This document shows, in pieces, positions 1-13,009 of a stretch of DNA of 64,000 nucleotides. The position numbers and the translations under genes are program-made. Below the pieces are notes generated by a model. It saw only the letters and a program-made list of their open reading frames with translations. It had not been told where the DNA came from and ran no database searches. Within the stretch, counting starts at the first letter, position 1; each line of letters begins with the position of its first letter. Origin of the DNA: Pterobdella sp. o SKG-2022 (taxonomy: Eukaryota > Annelida > Clitellata > Hirudinida > Piscicolidae); the NCBI GenBank assembly GCA_964035795.1, contig OZ038322.1:1337281-1401280 (forward strand). Direction: 5' to 3'.

Positions 1-12
1 CATTTTTAACAC

Positions 13-3000
13 CTGCACAAGTTTTCAATGGCAGCATCTCGGAGTGCTTGCAATACTACCATTGACCGACTACTTTTTGTCTCCCTCAAGATATCTGTGT
101 CATCATCCTCCGAAGTCACCATCAAGCCTGGCAGAACTGCCTGCAAAAGAATTTCACAATATAAGCTGCAAAGAATGTTCAATAAATATAAATGATTAAC
201 AAACACGCAGCAGTTTTAAAAATATCTTTGAGATACGCTTATATAATCTACCACACACACACTTCACACTCCCTACACATACCTGGTTGTTGATGTTAGG
301 ACTGATGGTGGGTGGAGCACCATTGGAATGTCTGTGCAGTTTGAGGAGGATGGGGGATGGAGAAATGAGAAAGTCACGTGCACACTGGATTATTTGTTGA
401 GAGTAAACAGGGAACCTCTCAGCCAGCCTCCCTAGAGTCTGCAGCCATTACATTATTGAGGTGTGCACCAATCAAATTGTTAAGGTATGCAGTAAAACAT
501 GAGAAGATATGTACCTTGAATGAAGCAACAAGAAGAGGGTAAGTGTTGATAATCATTCGGTGCTCAAAGTTGCTGTTCAGCTTGCCTATCAGTTTGCTGC
601 ACAAACTGTCCGCATCTATAAAATAATAGGAAACACATTGATGATGGTGAGTTTCATTTCTTACATTGAACCATATAAGTATTTTTATTTATTTATTAGC
701 CACAGTTCCCATATCAATTTTTCTATACCAAATGCATCTTCAGAACGTAACAGAACTCTGAGAATTGATTTTCATAGAATTTCAACCACGACTTCTTTGG
801 CCTTCCTATTATCCGCCTCAAAACATCACACCACTTCTCGAAACATGATGAATTATTTCAAACTCATTTCGTCACAACCCACTATCACCAACCAGTTAAG
901 AGACTAACAGCAAATGATCGATCCTTCTCATCTCTCTAAAAAAAGTAATAACTTCCTTAATAGGTCGTTTTTAGTCTTTTTTCTAACATCTTTACTTCTC
1001 ATGTCTCATCAGGTATTCTGAAGCTGAACCTTTCATAATTTATAAACAAAACTAATGTGAGGTGGATGTGAAAGAGAATATACAGGGCAGTGAAGAAGCA
1101 TTAGATTAATATAAAAAATATCTTGAAAAATTAGTATCATTTTATTATAGTCAGCACCTTTCCTTTTTCCAAGGGGTCACTGACTTCTTTCCATGACCTA
1201 ACCTTTTCGTTCAATTTCACCCTGTCATAGGCATCTTCAAAACCTAACCCAAACCAACGATACAGGTTTTCTGTCATATTTTTCCAAGCTTACCTTGGCC
1301 TTCCCCTTCCTCTACTGCCTTCAACCTCAAACCTACACGCTTGCTTAACACAATCATCATCCTCTTTCCTTACAACATGACCTAGATATCTCACTCCTTT
1401 GTCTCACCTTTTCAATAATATTATTATCCAACTCTAATCTAACCATCAACTCCTTTGTACTCCCACTACATCATTCGAAGCATCAGTTTTTCTGCTTTTC
1501 TCAAAATACTCTCTTTAACGGATCTTACCACCCAAGTTTCTGAGCCATATGTCATGACAGGCCTCACACACGTTCAATAAATTTGTCTTTTGATATTTCT
1601 AGTGTGTCTTTCAACACAACATAGAAGACATACTGTTGAATGCTTTCCACCCCAGCCCTATCTTTCGTGTAACAGCTAACTCCCTTCCTCCTCCACCATT
1701 CATATTGACCCCTAAATAACAAAAATTATTCACCCTCTCTAACTCACTCAGACAAACATTTAAAACATTATTACATTTCTCATTTGAAAAATTAATTTTA
1801 AACCCTGCATTCGAAATTTCCATTTATCCTACAAGAAACTCTCTACCCTAGCACACCGCACACGAACCCACTTCACGTCACACAATTTACCTTAGCCCTC
1901 GTACCACACACACTACATGGATCAATCTTAGCCAAGACAACAGCTCTTCTACCACCACCAATCTCCATTACCTTTGTCTTACCAAGATTTACTTTCAATC
2001 CTTTCCTTTCAAAGGCTGCCTTCCAACGAATGAATTGTATTTCCAGTTCTTCTATAGTCTCTACCATCAAGACCAAGTCATCTGCATAAAGCAGTTCATA
2101 TAGAGCACCTTTTCTTCCGTCTTCAGACAATGCATCTAGCACTATTGAAAAAGAAAACGGTGAGAGAACCGATCCTTGATGGACACCTACAAAAACATCA
2201 AATTTTTCCGTATGTCCACTTCCAACCTGAACCCACGTTTTTGCTCCTTGTAGATCAACATTACTGCCTGAACCAACCTTTCCGACACCAACTTCTTTCT
2301 CAGCGCCCATTCAATCACCTTCCCTGGCACCCGATTAAAAGCCTTTTCCAAATCAACAAAACAGATAAAATCTTCCTATTCTTTTCACGGTAGCTTTCCT
2401 GCATTCTCCTAAGAATAAAAATAGCTTCCACTGTGCTTCTGCCAGGCATAAAACCAAATTGAATTTGGTCAACTTTCACTAACCTTCTTAACCTCTTCTC
2501 CAACAACCTTTCCACCATTTTCATACCATGGTCTAAAAGTTTTACACCTCAATAGCTCGCACAGTCCATAACATTACCTTTTTTCTTATAAATGGGAACA
2601 ACTGTACGCATCCTCCAGTCATGAGGCATATCCTTTCCATAGAGGATTTCATTTGCTATTTGCAAAATAACTTGCTTCCCATGTGGAGAAGCAGCTATGT
2701 GCTCTTTGATAATCCCAGTTGGTCCACTGGTCTTGCCATGCTTCATGATGTCTAGCTCTTTCTCCACCTCGTCTATACCAAATGGTTTCACGAGACTCTC
2801 AGCCATCTATATATTCAGCTTTCCATCCATGAATTCTCCTCATTCATGATGGCCTCCATTTGCTCCTTTCACACTCTTCAGACCACCCTCGGCAAATACA
2901 CTTCCCATTTTTGTTTCTAATGCTTCAAAGTTTTAACAATGTTTCAGACAACTTTCGTAATAAAAATTTCTACGTTATTGAACGTTTTTTAGGATTATAC

Positions 3001-5063
3001 AACATTACTAGGAACCTACCTGATTCTTCCCCTGCAGCCCATAACAGCAACTCCACACACACCACATTGCTCTGAATCAGCAGCATGTTTGCCTCTGCAC
3101 TCCGCTCTGTGGGTGATCAACAATCAGTCTCTAAAACACACCTCTAAAACCCAAAACCTCTCTTACTTTGAGACTCTTTGTTCAACTCCGTCATGTTTTT
3201 ATCTTCGTCTTTATTGGAGGAGTATTTGGTATGTAGATACATATTCTGACCGACATCATACACTCGAAGAATAAAGTCCTGCACTTGCCTCGAAAATTCC
3301 TTATCAACATCTCCTGAGCACAAATACAACATAGGACTTTGTCATTGTTAAAACCCTTATAATATAAAAAATATAACAACTAAAAAACCCATCAAAATTT
3401 TTAGATTTTTTATAACAATGTTAAAACCTTTTTGTTGAAAAAGCACATCTCGAAGCATTTTGATGATCACAAACATCAGCACCTCTGTGTACGAATTGTA
3501 ACCCTCATCCTGTAAAGCATCAATCATTTATCATTAAATAATTATAACCACTCATTAACACTCTGTCATTCACCTCCTTGAAACAGAAGCCATCAAGCTT
3601 CATAAGTAAGTCCTTATCCAACAGTCGTTTGCACTGTTATATACAAGCATGATAGATATGAAGAAGTATTAATGATGAAAATAAGAGGGATGGAAAATAT
3701 ATTACCAAATGGAGGATTGTGGATAGCTGTTGTGTGGTGAGCTGCAAATGGTCAGCAACGAATACATCATGGGAATGCTCAGATAATTTCTTATCTGATG
3801 TTGATAAGTCTTTTTGTTGGAAAGAAGATCCTGCAGTGTCAAAGAAGTATGATGGCTTGTGCTGATGTTTGTCCATTTGGCTCTGTAACTCAATGTCCTC
3901 AATGGGTGAAGGTGATCTGCAAATTCATAGTCAACTAAAATATGACACATAGGAGATATGTGCTTGAACCTGGGGCCTCTTTCTGGGGAGTTGGTCAACA
4001 TGTTGTAACTCATCACACGTGGGATGATGGGTCGAAATACAAAAGTTTTCCTCTTAGGAATGTCAGAACGAGTAGATTGTATTGGAAGAAAAGAAGAAGG
4101 ATATAGAAGGAGAAAGAGTGAATCTAGATTTTTGTGGCCAGTTTGAGGTGTAGGAGAGAAAGGGGATAATGGTTGGCATGCTGATGCGAATCGTCCAAAA
4201 GCTCTTAATGTGCCAATCAATGCAGGCAACAAATGCTTGGTGGCTGTCAACAAAAACTGCATTAATATCTTTTGATTGTTATTGTTTATGATAACTAACA
4301 ACTGGAAAGATCATTTTGGCAAATTACTTTTAAGAAACCTTCCAAACAGGTTAGTTGAGCATTCAATACCTGATTTGAATAGGGATATTTCATTTTCATC
4401 TAAAACACAGAAAAAAACTTGATACTTGTTGAGCAGATTGGTTATGATTGAAGTTGGCAATGTCACACATGAGAGTGTGGAAGGAAAAAGCAAAACATTC
4501 ACTACTTTGTAACTCTGACAATTTCATTTTAGTTCATTTTGTTTTAAAATAATCCGATAGTGGAAATGCAAGATACTCAAACTTACTGTATTTTGTGAAA
4601 GAAGTGTCTTCATTAGACCACAAAAAAGTAGAGAAGTGTTGTAAAATTGACAGGAAATATGGGAGAATAATTTTGGAAAACTTTGAAAATAAATTTATGA
4701 TGATAATAAACTTGTTAAAAGCAAATCTTCAAATGTTAGAATTAAATATTCAAACTTGGAAATTCGACTGCAGAAAAAATACGCCCAACGAAATGATGGC
4801 ATCCTTTTCTCGAGATGTTAGTTTTTGCGGAGGTTTTATTTGAGGACACAGAGCTAATATTTTTTTCACCTTCCAAACAAATTTTTTTATGATTTTATGA
4901 AAAATTCTTGAAGCAAACAACCCAACTTAAATTATCTAATTAAATACTGATTATATCATGAAAATGAAATTACTTTTTCAAAATCAGCTACATTTTTTGC
5001 AGCTAAAGATCTAGCAAAATCTAACAAAATTCCAAGAAATTGAGATTTTTGCTCAGTCTTCAT
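13..5063 (-). CDS. PI4KA: Phosphatidylinositol 4-kinase alpha, N-terminal part (gene continues off the left edge)
   Basis: This is the 5' half of PI4KA, the plasma-membrane lipid kinase that makes PI4P. Only the N-terminal alpha-solenoid is in the window; the kinase domain lies beyond the left edge. Exons placed by eye: 4974-5063 (ATG at 5063), 4756-4853, 4587-4680, 4328-4513, 3970-4243, 3706-3916, 3574-3633, 3428-3509, 3158-3313, 3020-3106, 515-615, 283-431, 13-140. Family-typical segments run in the expected order: DFARSLAAK, SREKDAIISLGVF, LLPALIGTLRAFGR, SPERG, KMLRDVLF, NVVCVELLLWAAGEES, CARDFLISPSPILLKLHR and ALRDAAIENLCRC. Most introns are only 51-120 bp, but the intron at 616-3019 carries an RTE-like LINE in the same orientation. 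One break is visible: exon 4328-4513 changes frame at an A7 run (4411-4417), best explained by a one-base indel. Gene identity is firm; individual splice sites are less so. Confidence 0.92.
1128..2912 (-). mobile_element. RTE-like LINE copy A, 5'-truncated, inside a PI4KA intron
   Basis: This is a decayed reverse-transcriptase copy read on the minus strand. Seen: FGFMPGRSTVEAIF (about 2410-2465), GVHQGSVLSPF (about 2150-2190) and the YADDLVLM catalytic box (about 2060-2085), followed by a C-terminal Cys-rich segment and a [13 protein letters not shown] segment. It is close to the copies at 43.6-45.6, 55.0-57.2 and 10.8-11.45 kb. Its 3' end (low coordinates) has the family ending, a TCAGCACC-type stretch followed by an ATAATAAAATGAT-type tail. 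Several frameshifts and stops make it inactive. The clade call (RTE-like) rests on motif recall. Confidence 0.85.
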
Positions 5064-5539
5064 TGTCAAAAGATGAGAAAAGTGATAATAAATGTATAAA
5101 TATCCACAAGTTAGTTTGATTATTTCATTTAACCATTGTCCAAATATTTGATAACCTGTATTTACAATTAATAACAGAAGTGAAGTTAGTAGGGCCGTTT
5201 TAAAGAGAATTTTAATGAATAGATATTTTTGAAAGTTTAAAAACTGATAAATATTTTGGTTTTTAAAAAACACAATAATTATTTTTTTATATTATTTTTT
5301 TGATAATGCATTCTCTCAGTCACTTGTTTTGGCTTTTACATAAAGAAGTTCCAAGCGGCAATAAACTTTTGTTTTTTTGCAAGCCTCTGAAACTTTTAAA
5401 TAGTTTCATTTGTGAAAACTTATATTAATGCAATCTTTGAACAAGCATATAAACAATATACAAATGATACATTGGTGAAGATGAAAATTGAGATATAGAA
5501 ATAAGAAAAAAAAAAAAAAAAAGTGCATTTAAGAGAAAG

Positions 5540-8260
5540 AGGAAGAAGAACGGAACCAGATGCTGGTAGCATTGCCGCGAGCAATTGCAAGGGAAATCTT
5601 CTGACGCAACCATACTGCCTTCAAAGGGTCTCGAATGCAACGGGTTGAAAATGGAAGTTGCCCACCAAGCCCTGATATTTGCGGCTTTTTAATATTTCCG
5701 CAGATTTTGCGCTGGATCCTGACTCGATGGAGCTAGCGATAATGTGGGACTTGGAAAAAGCATCGACGACTGTTGCGTCCCAGACCAAGCATTTTCCATG
5801 CTTCCAAGGGAAGGTCGTTATGCCATCAGAACGATGTCCGTCACTCCTGTCGAGCCCTGATGGTTCGAGGATGCTAGGCAAGCCTTTCTTCTCCAGGGAT
5901 CTTTTAATAATGGGGTTGATCTCAGCGTGTCTGGAGAGTCTGCCTTCATTCAGTCGACACGAAAGGCCATGGTAGCCTTTCGCGTCCATCCTTACACCAC
6001 ACTTGCAAAACCATGTTGGGGCGCCAGAAATATTAGCCCCTACTCGAAGCGCCACCCGAAGCTCCTCTGCACCTAAAAAGTTTCCTAAAACGGGAATTGA
6101 CAAAGCTTCCGACCACGCGGCGGAATGTGCCGACTTGGCAGCAAGAAGACAACAACGGTCCCACTGGTCTGCGTCTACCAGCAAATCGTTGAGAGTGACC
6201 TCGCACAAAAGATCATCCCATTTCCTTTGGCTTCCCAAAAGATCTAACGGCGCAACACTGCATTGTTTCTGCCGCGATTCCCTAGCTGAAATGACGTCAC
6301 GATCACCCCCCTGAAGATCATCAAACGCGAGAGCGTCGGGAACAGATGAAAGAAGGAGCCGAACGAGACTCGAGGATGCATATGAGGAAGAGCGGAAGCA
6401 TGGCAATGATAGGGCTCGCGCTGAACTAAAACCTAGACCACCGAAACGATTTAGAAGAGATACTTGCTTCCAGCTCTTGTCGGACAGAGAGACATTGGAA
6501 ATGGACGAAAGAGCAGCACGAATGATAGAGTCGGACTCCAATAATATCATGGGCTCAACGAAAGTAGGACACGTTTGAAGGATATAAACCAATTTGGGAA
6601 TAGAGAAGCAGTTCCTCAGCAAAGTGGAAGCTCATGGGGGTCAACTTCTTTTAGCTTGGAGCAAAGCCGACGGATGTCTCTTAATTTTGAGCCAAGAATG
6701 GGAACTATGGCCTTGTGAGTGAGAGGAGAACCCAAGAGTGACGAGGAGGCAATGATACTGACGGAAAAATAGAAGAGAACTGTTTGACAGTGTCAGCGTA
6801 CATGTCCGCTGTATAGTTTAAAATGAACAGCTCACATATATTATTTTGAAAGCCGATCTCTTAAAGGCGTTAATTATTTTTGTTGCATCGTTAGACAGAG
6901 ATAGCCTGACCACCAATTGTGGCATCGTCCAAGTACCAAATGTTCAACTCCGATGACATGTCTTTGGCAATTTTGTCGACGGCCAACGCGAAAAGTGCTG
7001 GGCCCAGAGGGTCACCTTGTTGAATACCCCTTGAAGAAGGAATGCGGTGTTCGCCAGCAAAAAGAGTGGACGGATTGGAGTAGGCTTCGTTAACTAAAAA
7101 GTACAAGGACGGATAACGAGTGGCTATCTCGCCAATGAACGTTTTACGGTCGATAGGATTAAAGGCGTTAGAAACATCGAGTTTCAAAAGCGCCTTGGGA
7201 TCGACTGAGTGGTTAATAAATGATCGAGTAGCGTGGACGGCTGACTCACACCCCATACGGACGCCGACGCCCAACTGACAAGGTAAAAAATCCTCTCTGA
7301 GCGAGTTTATGACTGAATGCACAGATAATTTGGAAAACAAACGACGAAACTTGTTTCCAACGGCTATAGGACGTATACCATCATCTTTCTTTTGAAGGGC
7401 GTACAAATGGGCACCAAAGAACAAGTGCCTGATAGGGTCCGAGATTTTAGTTGATGAAACGAAAGAAGCAAATCGAGGGATAGACAGAAGAACCGAATTC
7501 GCACTGGCTCCCAGGGAGGGAGATATTATGTCCTTCAAATGTTGAGGGCGAAGTAAATCAGGACCAGAATCCAAACCGTTAGGAAAAGAGAGGATCGCTT
7601 TCCTAACCGAAGACTCTGTCATAATTGGTGCTGTAGGAATTTGGTCGGGATTAATATCTGAAACTGGGTCAGACAAGATTGACTCAATTAATTGGACTAA
7701 TGAGACTGCGAAAACCACTCTTGCTTCTTTGGGAATACGACGAATAATGCATGAATTAAGTTTCAAGTCTTGCAAATACTTTGAGAGTGCTTCGTCGTGG
7801 AGATGCTGATCAGTTTGAACAGAGGCCGGGATATGGTCGATATCTGAGCAATAGGGACAGGACCAATTACTTCCAATAATAAGCGCCTGTACACCAGACA
7901 ATTTAACGCACCTAAGATGAAAAAACGAAGAGCATTTTCTACATTTGACTACAGCTAGTCTCTTATGTAGCTTGCAAGAACTGCATGTAAATGAATAAAG
8001 CAGATTAGATAAATGAGATTGACTGGAAGAAACGTTTTCGGGTTGTGACGAATGGGGAACTGAAGAAATTGACAAATTAGAGATGGACGGATTACTGTCA
8101 AGAAGAGGAGGAGGCTGACTGGAGGGGTGAAGAGCAGACAACACGCCAATGGACGAAACGGCGAGGAACCCGGGAAACCCTGCGCGGACGATCCAAAGGG
8201 GGCATTGAAAAGAATTAAAGAAGATTTATACAAGTGCCTAACAAATGGCATTGAAAAGGC
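5540..8260 (-). mobile_element. Non-LTR retrotransposon with PHD finger, reverse transcriptase and restriction-like endonuclease-type C-terminus (broken)
   Basis: Read on the minus strand, the upstream open frame (8144-6891) opens with a PHD-type Cys4-His-Cys3 finger: CSSC, CRKC, HLRC and CPYC spaced as expected (about 7840-7990). A reverse transcriptase follows, with DVSNAFNPIDRK, GIQQGDPLGPALF and the catalytic box IWYLDD. After a frameshifted thumb region (about 6620-6890), a second open frame (6622-5621) carries a CKCG...HGLSC finger, RHAEINPIIKRSLEKKG, then RSDGHRSDGITTFPW and CLVWDATVVDAFS. That last pattern resembles the PD-(D/E)xK-like endonuclease of R2/NeSL-type elements. At least one frameshift, near 6620 (PHELPLC versus LLRNCFS), breaks the polyprotein. 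It abuts the PI4KA 5' end. Family assignment is inference from motif order. Confidence 0.8.
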
Positions 8261-9440
8261 AGGATGGTCAAGAAAGACATGAATAGAAAATTAACTTTGA
8301 ATGGACCTAAAGAAATATAAGTTGAAATTGGAAAAAGACCTAAAAAGGGTTTTCAACAATTTAGGTTTTTTAAATGTACAAATTAATAACAATTGAAGGT
8401 GGATAATGGTGAGTATAATTGGAGCATGATAAATGAACCATGAAAAGGGGGTCATACAAGTAGCAAAATATTGAAAAAATATATGAATTAAATTTATTAA
8501 AAAAAATAAATGAATTGAAAAGTGGAGAATGAAATAACTAGGGCAAGAATAATAAAATTAAGAATTGAAATTAAGACTGAAAACCCATTAAACAAGTAAC
8601 TAAAAACAAACAAAAACTAAATCGAAAATAGAATGTGAAATTTAGAAATATAAAATTTAATGAAAGAATGCAAATTTAAACCAAGATCTAATGATAGATA
8701 AGGAGGAGACCTTACAAAGCAATGATATGTGAGAAAAACCAACAAAGGGTGAATATAAGTCACTAACGAGCAATAAAAATGAAAACGAGCCACAATACAA
8801 AATTTTTCAGAGACTGGGATTGAGGGGTCTTCTATTGAAGATCGTAGTTCTTTGCCTCTTTTACGTGATATTGCATTGGCCATTGAAAAACGTGTTTGAA
8901 TCAAGTTGTTTCTGATGCAATTTCAAGCTGTTTCTGATGCAATATCGAGCTAACCAGCAGAACTTTATTATTCCGAGAATACGAAGAACCAGCCAAAATG
9001 GCGAAATGTGTTGTATCAGAATGTTCTTAAAATTTTCTTAAATATAGTGAACGCAAAATGTCTGTACTTTTACATGTTTTTTTACTTTGTTTTTGTAGGT
9101 AAAGAACATATCTTGTTAAATTTTGTTTAAATGACGATTTTTTCGCTCATGATAATCACGAACTTGTCTTAGGAACTTACTCGGATGTGGAAGTTCACGT
9201 TTACTGACTAATATAATTTAAGAAAAGACCAAACATAGGGTTTGTCTAAAAAACACAGTATTTACAGTGTGTTATAAGGTTGTCATGTTTTATGAAGTTT
9301 TTATAATGTTTAAAAATATTGTTATGTGTAATGGGGTTGTTATGTGTTGAAATGTTGTTATGGACTTGTTATGTGTTATAATGCTGAAACTCTGGAACTA
9401 ACAACCACTTCGGATTATAATGATGACTTCTTCAGTTCCT
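8260..9440. other. AT-rich spacer, no gene recognised
   Basis: No recognisable coding region. A minus-strand open frame at 8617-8904 has a basic start (MANAISRKRGKELRSS) and could be a leftover 5' segment of the neighbouring retrotransposon, but I see no family match. From about 9240 to 9400 the sequence holds loosely repeated GTTATGTGTTATAATG-like phrases, a degenerate short tandem repeat. Confidence 0.4.
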
Positions 9441-10775
9441 TAACCTGTATCAGGTTGTGGGGCACTCATGATGACGTATAGACAATCTTTCTCCATATCT
9501 CTCTGTCTTCTTACTTGCTTCCACAACACTTAGACCTGTTCTTTGGGTAACATTGCTGATCCATTTCGATCTTGCCTGCCTTGTTTGCGTTTGCTTTCAA
9601 CGTACCCTTCAAGTATGGTGTTAGAGAGAATACCACTGTGCTTACAGACATGGCCGAACCATTGTAGCTTCTTTTTCTTCACAGTCGTCAATAGTTCTTC
9701 CGTTATTCCTACTTGATTTCTAATACGAGCTTTAACTTCAGCATTTGTTTTATGAGAGGTGTATGGGATTGTAAGTAAGCGTCGAAAAATTTTCATTTCA
9801 AACGCAGCGATTTTCTTTTCCATGGCTGATGTCATTGTCCATGATTCTGCACCATACAAAACAGTTGAAGTGACTATAGCCTTTAAGAATCGGATCTTGG
9901 CTTTCAGACTTATCTGGTTATCTTTCCATATGATGTTGAGTTTCGAGAATGCTTTGAAACCAAGCGCTATTACATTTTCTGACCGACCATCTTCAGTGAC
10001 AATTGCTCCCAAGTATCTGAATTTTAGGACTTCTCCCAGTTTTGTTCCTTGCACTCGGATGATTCTGTCTTTTGGATTTTCTGCATTATGCTGTTTTTTC
10101 TGTTCTCTTGTGACTAGAATTTTGCCTCTTTTGGTGCTGATGGTATACCCACATCGCTTGCTGCCTTGTCAAGTTGTTTAGTTAACTCATTAAGTTCTTC
10201 TTTGTTCTCGGCAATTATGTCTATGTCGTCTGCAAATCTTAAGTTGGATATTCCTTGTCATCCGATTTTTAGTGAAGGTGTGAAATCGTCTAATGCATTA
10301 GTCATGATTGCTTCTAGGAAAAGGTTGAATAAACAGGGGACAGTAAGCATCCTTGCTTCACTTCGACCGTAGTTGGAAACCAATCAGTTAGCGTAGTGTC
10401 CACGAGAACTGCACTTCTTGAGACTTTGTATATAGCTTCAATCATTGAGATAAGGTCATTGTCAATGTTGTGTTTTCTCATGCTCTTCCACAAGGCTTGT
10501 TGCCAAACTCTATCGAAAGCCTTTTTGAAATCGATAAAGTTATGATGAACCTCTTTTTAGTGTTCCGACATTTTCTCACATATCACACACAAATTAAATA
10601 TTTGCTCTACTGTGCTTCTACCTTTTCGGAAGGCCGCTTGTTCTTCTGCCAGTAAAGGTTCGATCTGTGAAGAAAGTCTTCTCAAAATAATCCGTAGCAC
10701 TATTTTGCTTGCGTGGCTTATCAGACTTACCGTTTTGTAGTTGGCACGTTCTTTTAGGAGTGAGTAAAGGTAGGC
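9440..10775 (-). mobile_element. LINE fragment (reverse transcriptase, degraded)
   Basis: Minus-strand remnants of a non-LTR reverse transcriptase. At the 5' side (about 10575-10765) are YKTVSLISHASKIVLR and RKGRSTVEQIFNL, the fingers region. At about 9530-10054 an open frame carries the post-palm part: FRYLGAIVTEDG, LYGAESWTM, FEMKIFRRLL and LQWFGHVCKHSG, typical of the C-terminal part of RTE/ingi-like elements. The catalytic region between is frameshifted. The family differs from the RTE-like copies nearby. It meets a plus-strand LINE fragment at about 10775, giving a head-to-head pair. Confidence 0.75.
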
Positions 10776-11450
10776 AATTTTGAATGCAGGGTTTGTATAA
10801 ATGGTTCAAATGAGGAATGTAATATTTCAAATGGTTGAGTGAGTGAGTTAGAGAAGGTAAAGAATTTTTTTTAGGGAACAATGTAAATGGTGGAGAAGGA
10901 AGTGAGCTAGCTGTTACACGAAGAATATGGCTGGAATGGAAGGCATTCAACAGTTTGTCTTCTATGTTATGTGGTAAAAGATACACATGGAATATCAAAG
11001 GAAAAATTTCATAAGACATGTGTAAAGCCTGTCATCACATATGGCTCAGAAACTTGGGTGGTAAGATCCGTTGGAGGGTATTTTGAGAAGAGCAGAAAAA
11101 CGGTTGGTTCGAATGATGTGTGGTGTGCAGCTAGCTGATGGTGTGAGTGTGAAAAATTTGATGGTTAGATTAGCGCTAGATAATAATATTATTGAAATTT
11201 TGAGACAAGTCAGTTTGAGATGGCTAGGTCATGTTGTAAGTAAAGGGGGTGAAGAGTGTGTCAAGCAGGCGTGGAGGTTTGAGGAAGGGGAAAACCAAGA
11301 TTAGCTTGGAGAAGTATGATGGAAAACCTTTGTCGTGAGCTTGAAGGTGTCTATGACAGGGTGAAATGGAAAAAGAGGGTTAGGTCATGGGAAGAAGTCA
11401 GTGACCTCTTGAAAAAGGAAAGAGGTTGATTATAATAAAATGATACTGAT
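10776..11450 (+). mobile_element. RTE-like LINE copy D, 3' end only
   Basis: Plus-strand 3' fragment of the same RTE-like family as the copies in PI4KA, NOL6 and SEPSECS. It starts in the Cys-rich segment ([11 protein letters not shown] in a better copy), continues through SWKAFNS and YGSETWVVRS-type sequence, then an open stretch with RAEKRLVRMMCGVQLADGV and [12 protein letters not shown] (11071-11304), and ends with EEVSDLL-type coding followed by an ATAATAAAATGAT-type 3' tail. Extreme 5' truncation is normal for LINE insertions. Confidence 0.8.
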
Positions 11451-13000
11451 ACTTAATTAAATTATTATAGTCAGGATCATATACTCTTATTATCCTATTC
11501 AAGCTATTTTGCCAGCCGTCAATTGAATTTTTTATAAAAGACAAATTTTTCATTATCCTCCTAAAGTTGTTCCATATAGAAACAAAACGAGGTATTCTAG
11601 AACCGTCCCCATCCCAATTTTTAAAAAATAACCTTTAAACTTAGCTAAATCAATAAGTTGGTTATCATCCAAAGATTGTAATAAAAAATCTAAAGTTTGG
11701 AATAGGAAATTAAAGCCGTAATTACACCCATAGAAGACAAAAATGACATAGAAGGAAAAAACCAAATGAAAAATATATTACTAGGGTTAAAAGCCAAGAT
11801 GACGACAGAGAGATTGAACCTTGCGTTGAAAAATAAGAAAAAAAAACAGCCATGTAGAAAAGTGTGAGGAAAGGAATGTAACATTTTCTTTATAGCAGAA
11901 TTTCAAAATCACGAGTAATAGACAAAGGCACTTTTTTATTACTACTACTATTTCTATTGATGATATTCTTAACTATGTTAAATAATTCTATACGCTAACT
12001 TAGTCTTAAATTTCATTAGACCATAAACTATTGGAACCAAATGACCACTATTCAAAAGATTATAATTAGTACATAATTATTTATACTGAGTTGTGATCGG
12101 TTTAAAGTACTGTCGCACAATATATGCTTGTTGTGAAGCATCTGTTAATTGCTCCAAGCACGACCAAGAAATTAGATTGAAATAAAATAAATCCTTCTGC
12201 TCCAAGTGTAAGATGAAGAGTCAAATTAGAGGCCATGTCAATTGATCTCTTCATGACGACGATCCTCTTTTCCATCTCCAAGTTCTAAATCGTTTCTTAA
12301 TTTTATAAAACGATCCATAATAATCTACCAAATAAAAGTTAAAAAATTCTGCTCTATTTTAAATTCAGAAAAATTTATTACTGATCTCTGGTTAAAAAAG
12401 AATTTTTCAATGTATTTACGCAGTATGCCAAACTGAAGTGTGAAACTCTGATCTCAAGTTTGGCATCAGATTTAGAAAAAGCGAGGTTGCTTGCTGTTTT
12501 TTTTTAACAATCCTTTTCTCCACTCAATACCATTCTTATAGCTTCTTTGGGTTTGAAGATGAACAGATCTCAATTAAGGATCAGCTGCGCTTTCCGTTTA
12601 AGCTCACCCTTGTGCATTCCTCATACTTGCGTTTGTGGCACTAGAGTGGATCAATCGGCAGTGCATGGTGTCAGTTGAAGAAAGAGTGCTGGAAGATTTT
12701 CCCGACATGCTCAGGTAAATTATCTAATAAAGAGAGCTCTGTCATTAGCCCATATGCCTTCTATTCTTGAACCGAGTGGTGTATTTCAGAATAGTCTGTT
12801 ATAGCTTCGATCTGTAAAAAAATAGATTGAAAACATCAAGTGTTTGGAAATTTTTTAATTAAAAATTGATAATATATATTTGCGTGTAGGTTACATTGAC
12901 AGGTCTGTTTTATGTGGTTACGAATTATCTTTTTGAATATTATTTAATTGTTTTCTGAAATAGGTCGAATTTAAACAACTTTACTTGGCTTGACTTCGCG
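11451..13000. other. AT-rich spacer, no gene recognised
   Basis: No recognisable protein or RNA gene. Minus-strand open frames around 11.55-11.88 kb are low-complexity and F/L-rich. A short perfect stem (12425-12434 with 12457-12466, 22-nt loop) is the only structured element I noticed. Confidence 0.4.
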
Positions 13001-13009
13001 AACAAAGAT

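Noticed and set aside
5679..6314. Plus-strand frames opposite the retrotransposon endonuclease
   Set aside because: The minus strand shows conserved endonuclease-type motifs; the plus frames are mirror artefacts.
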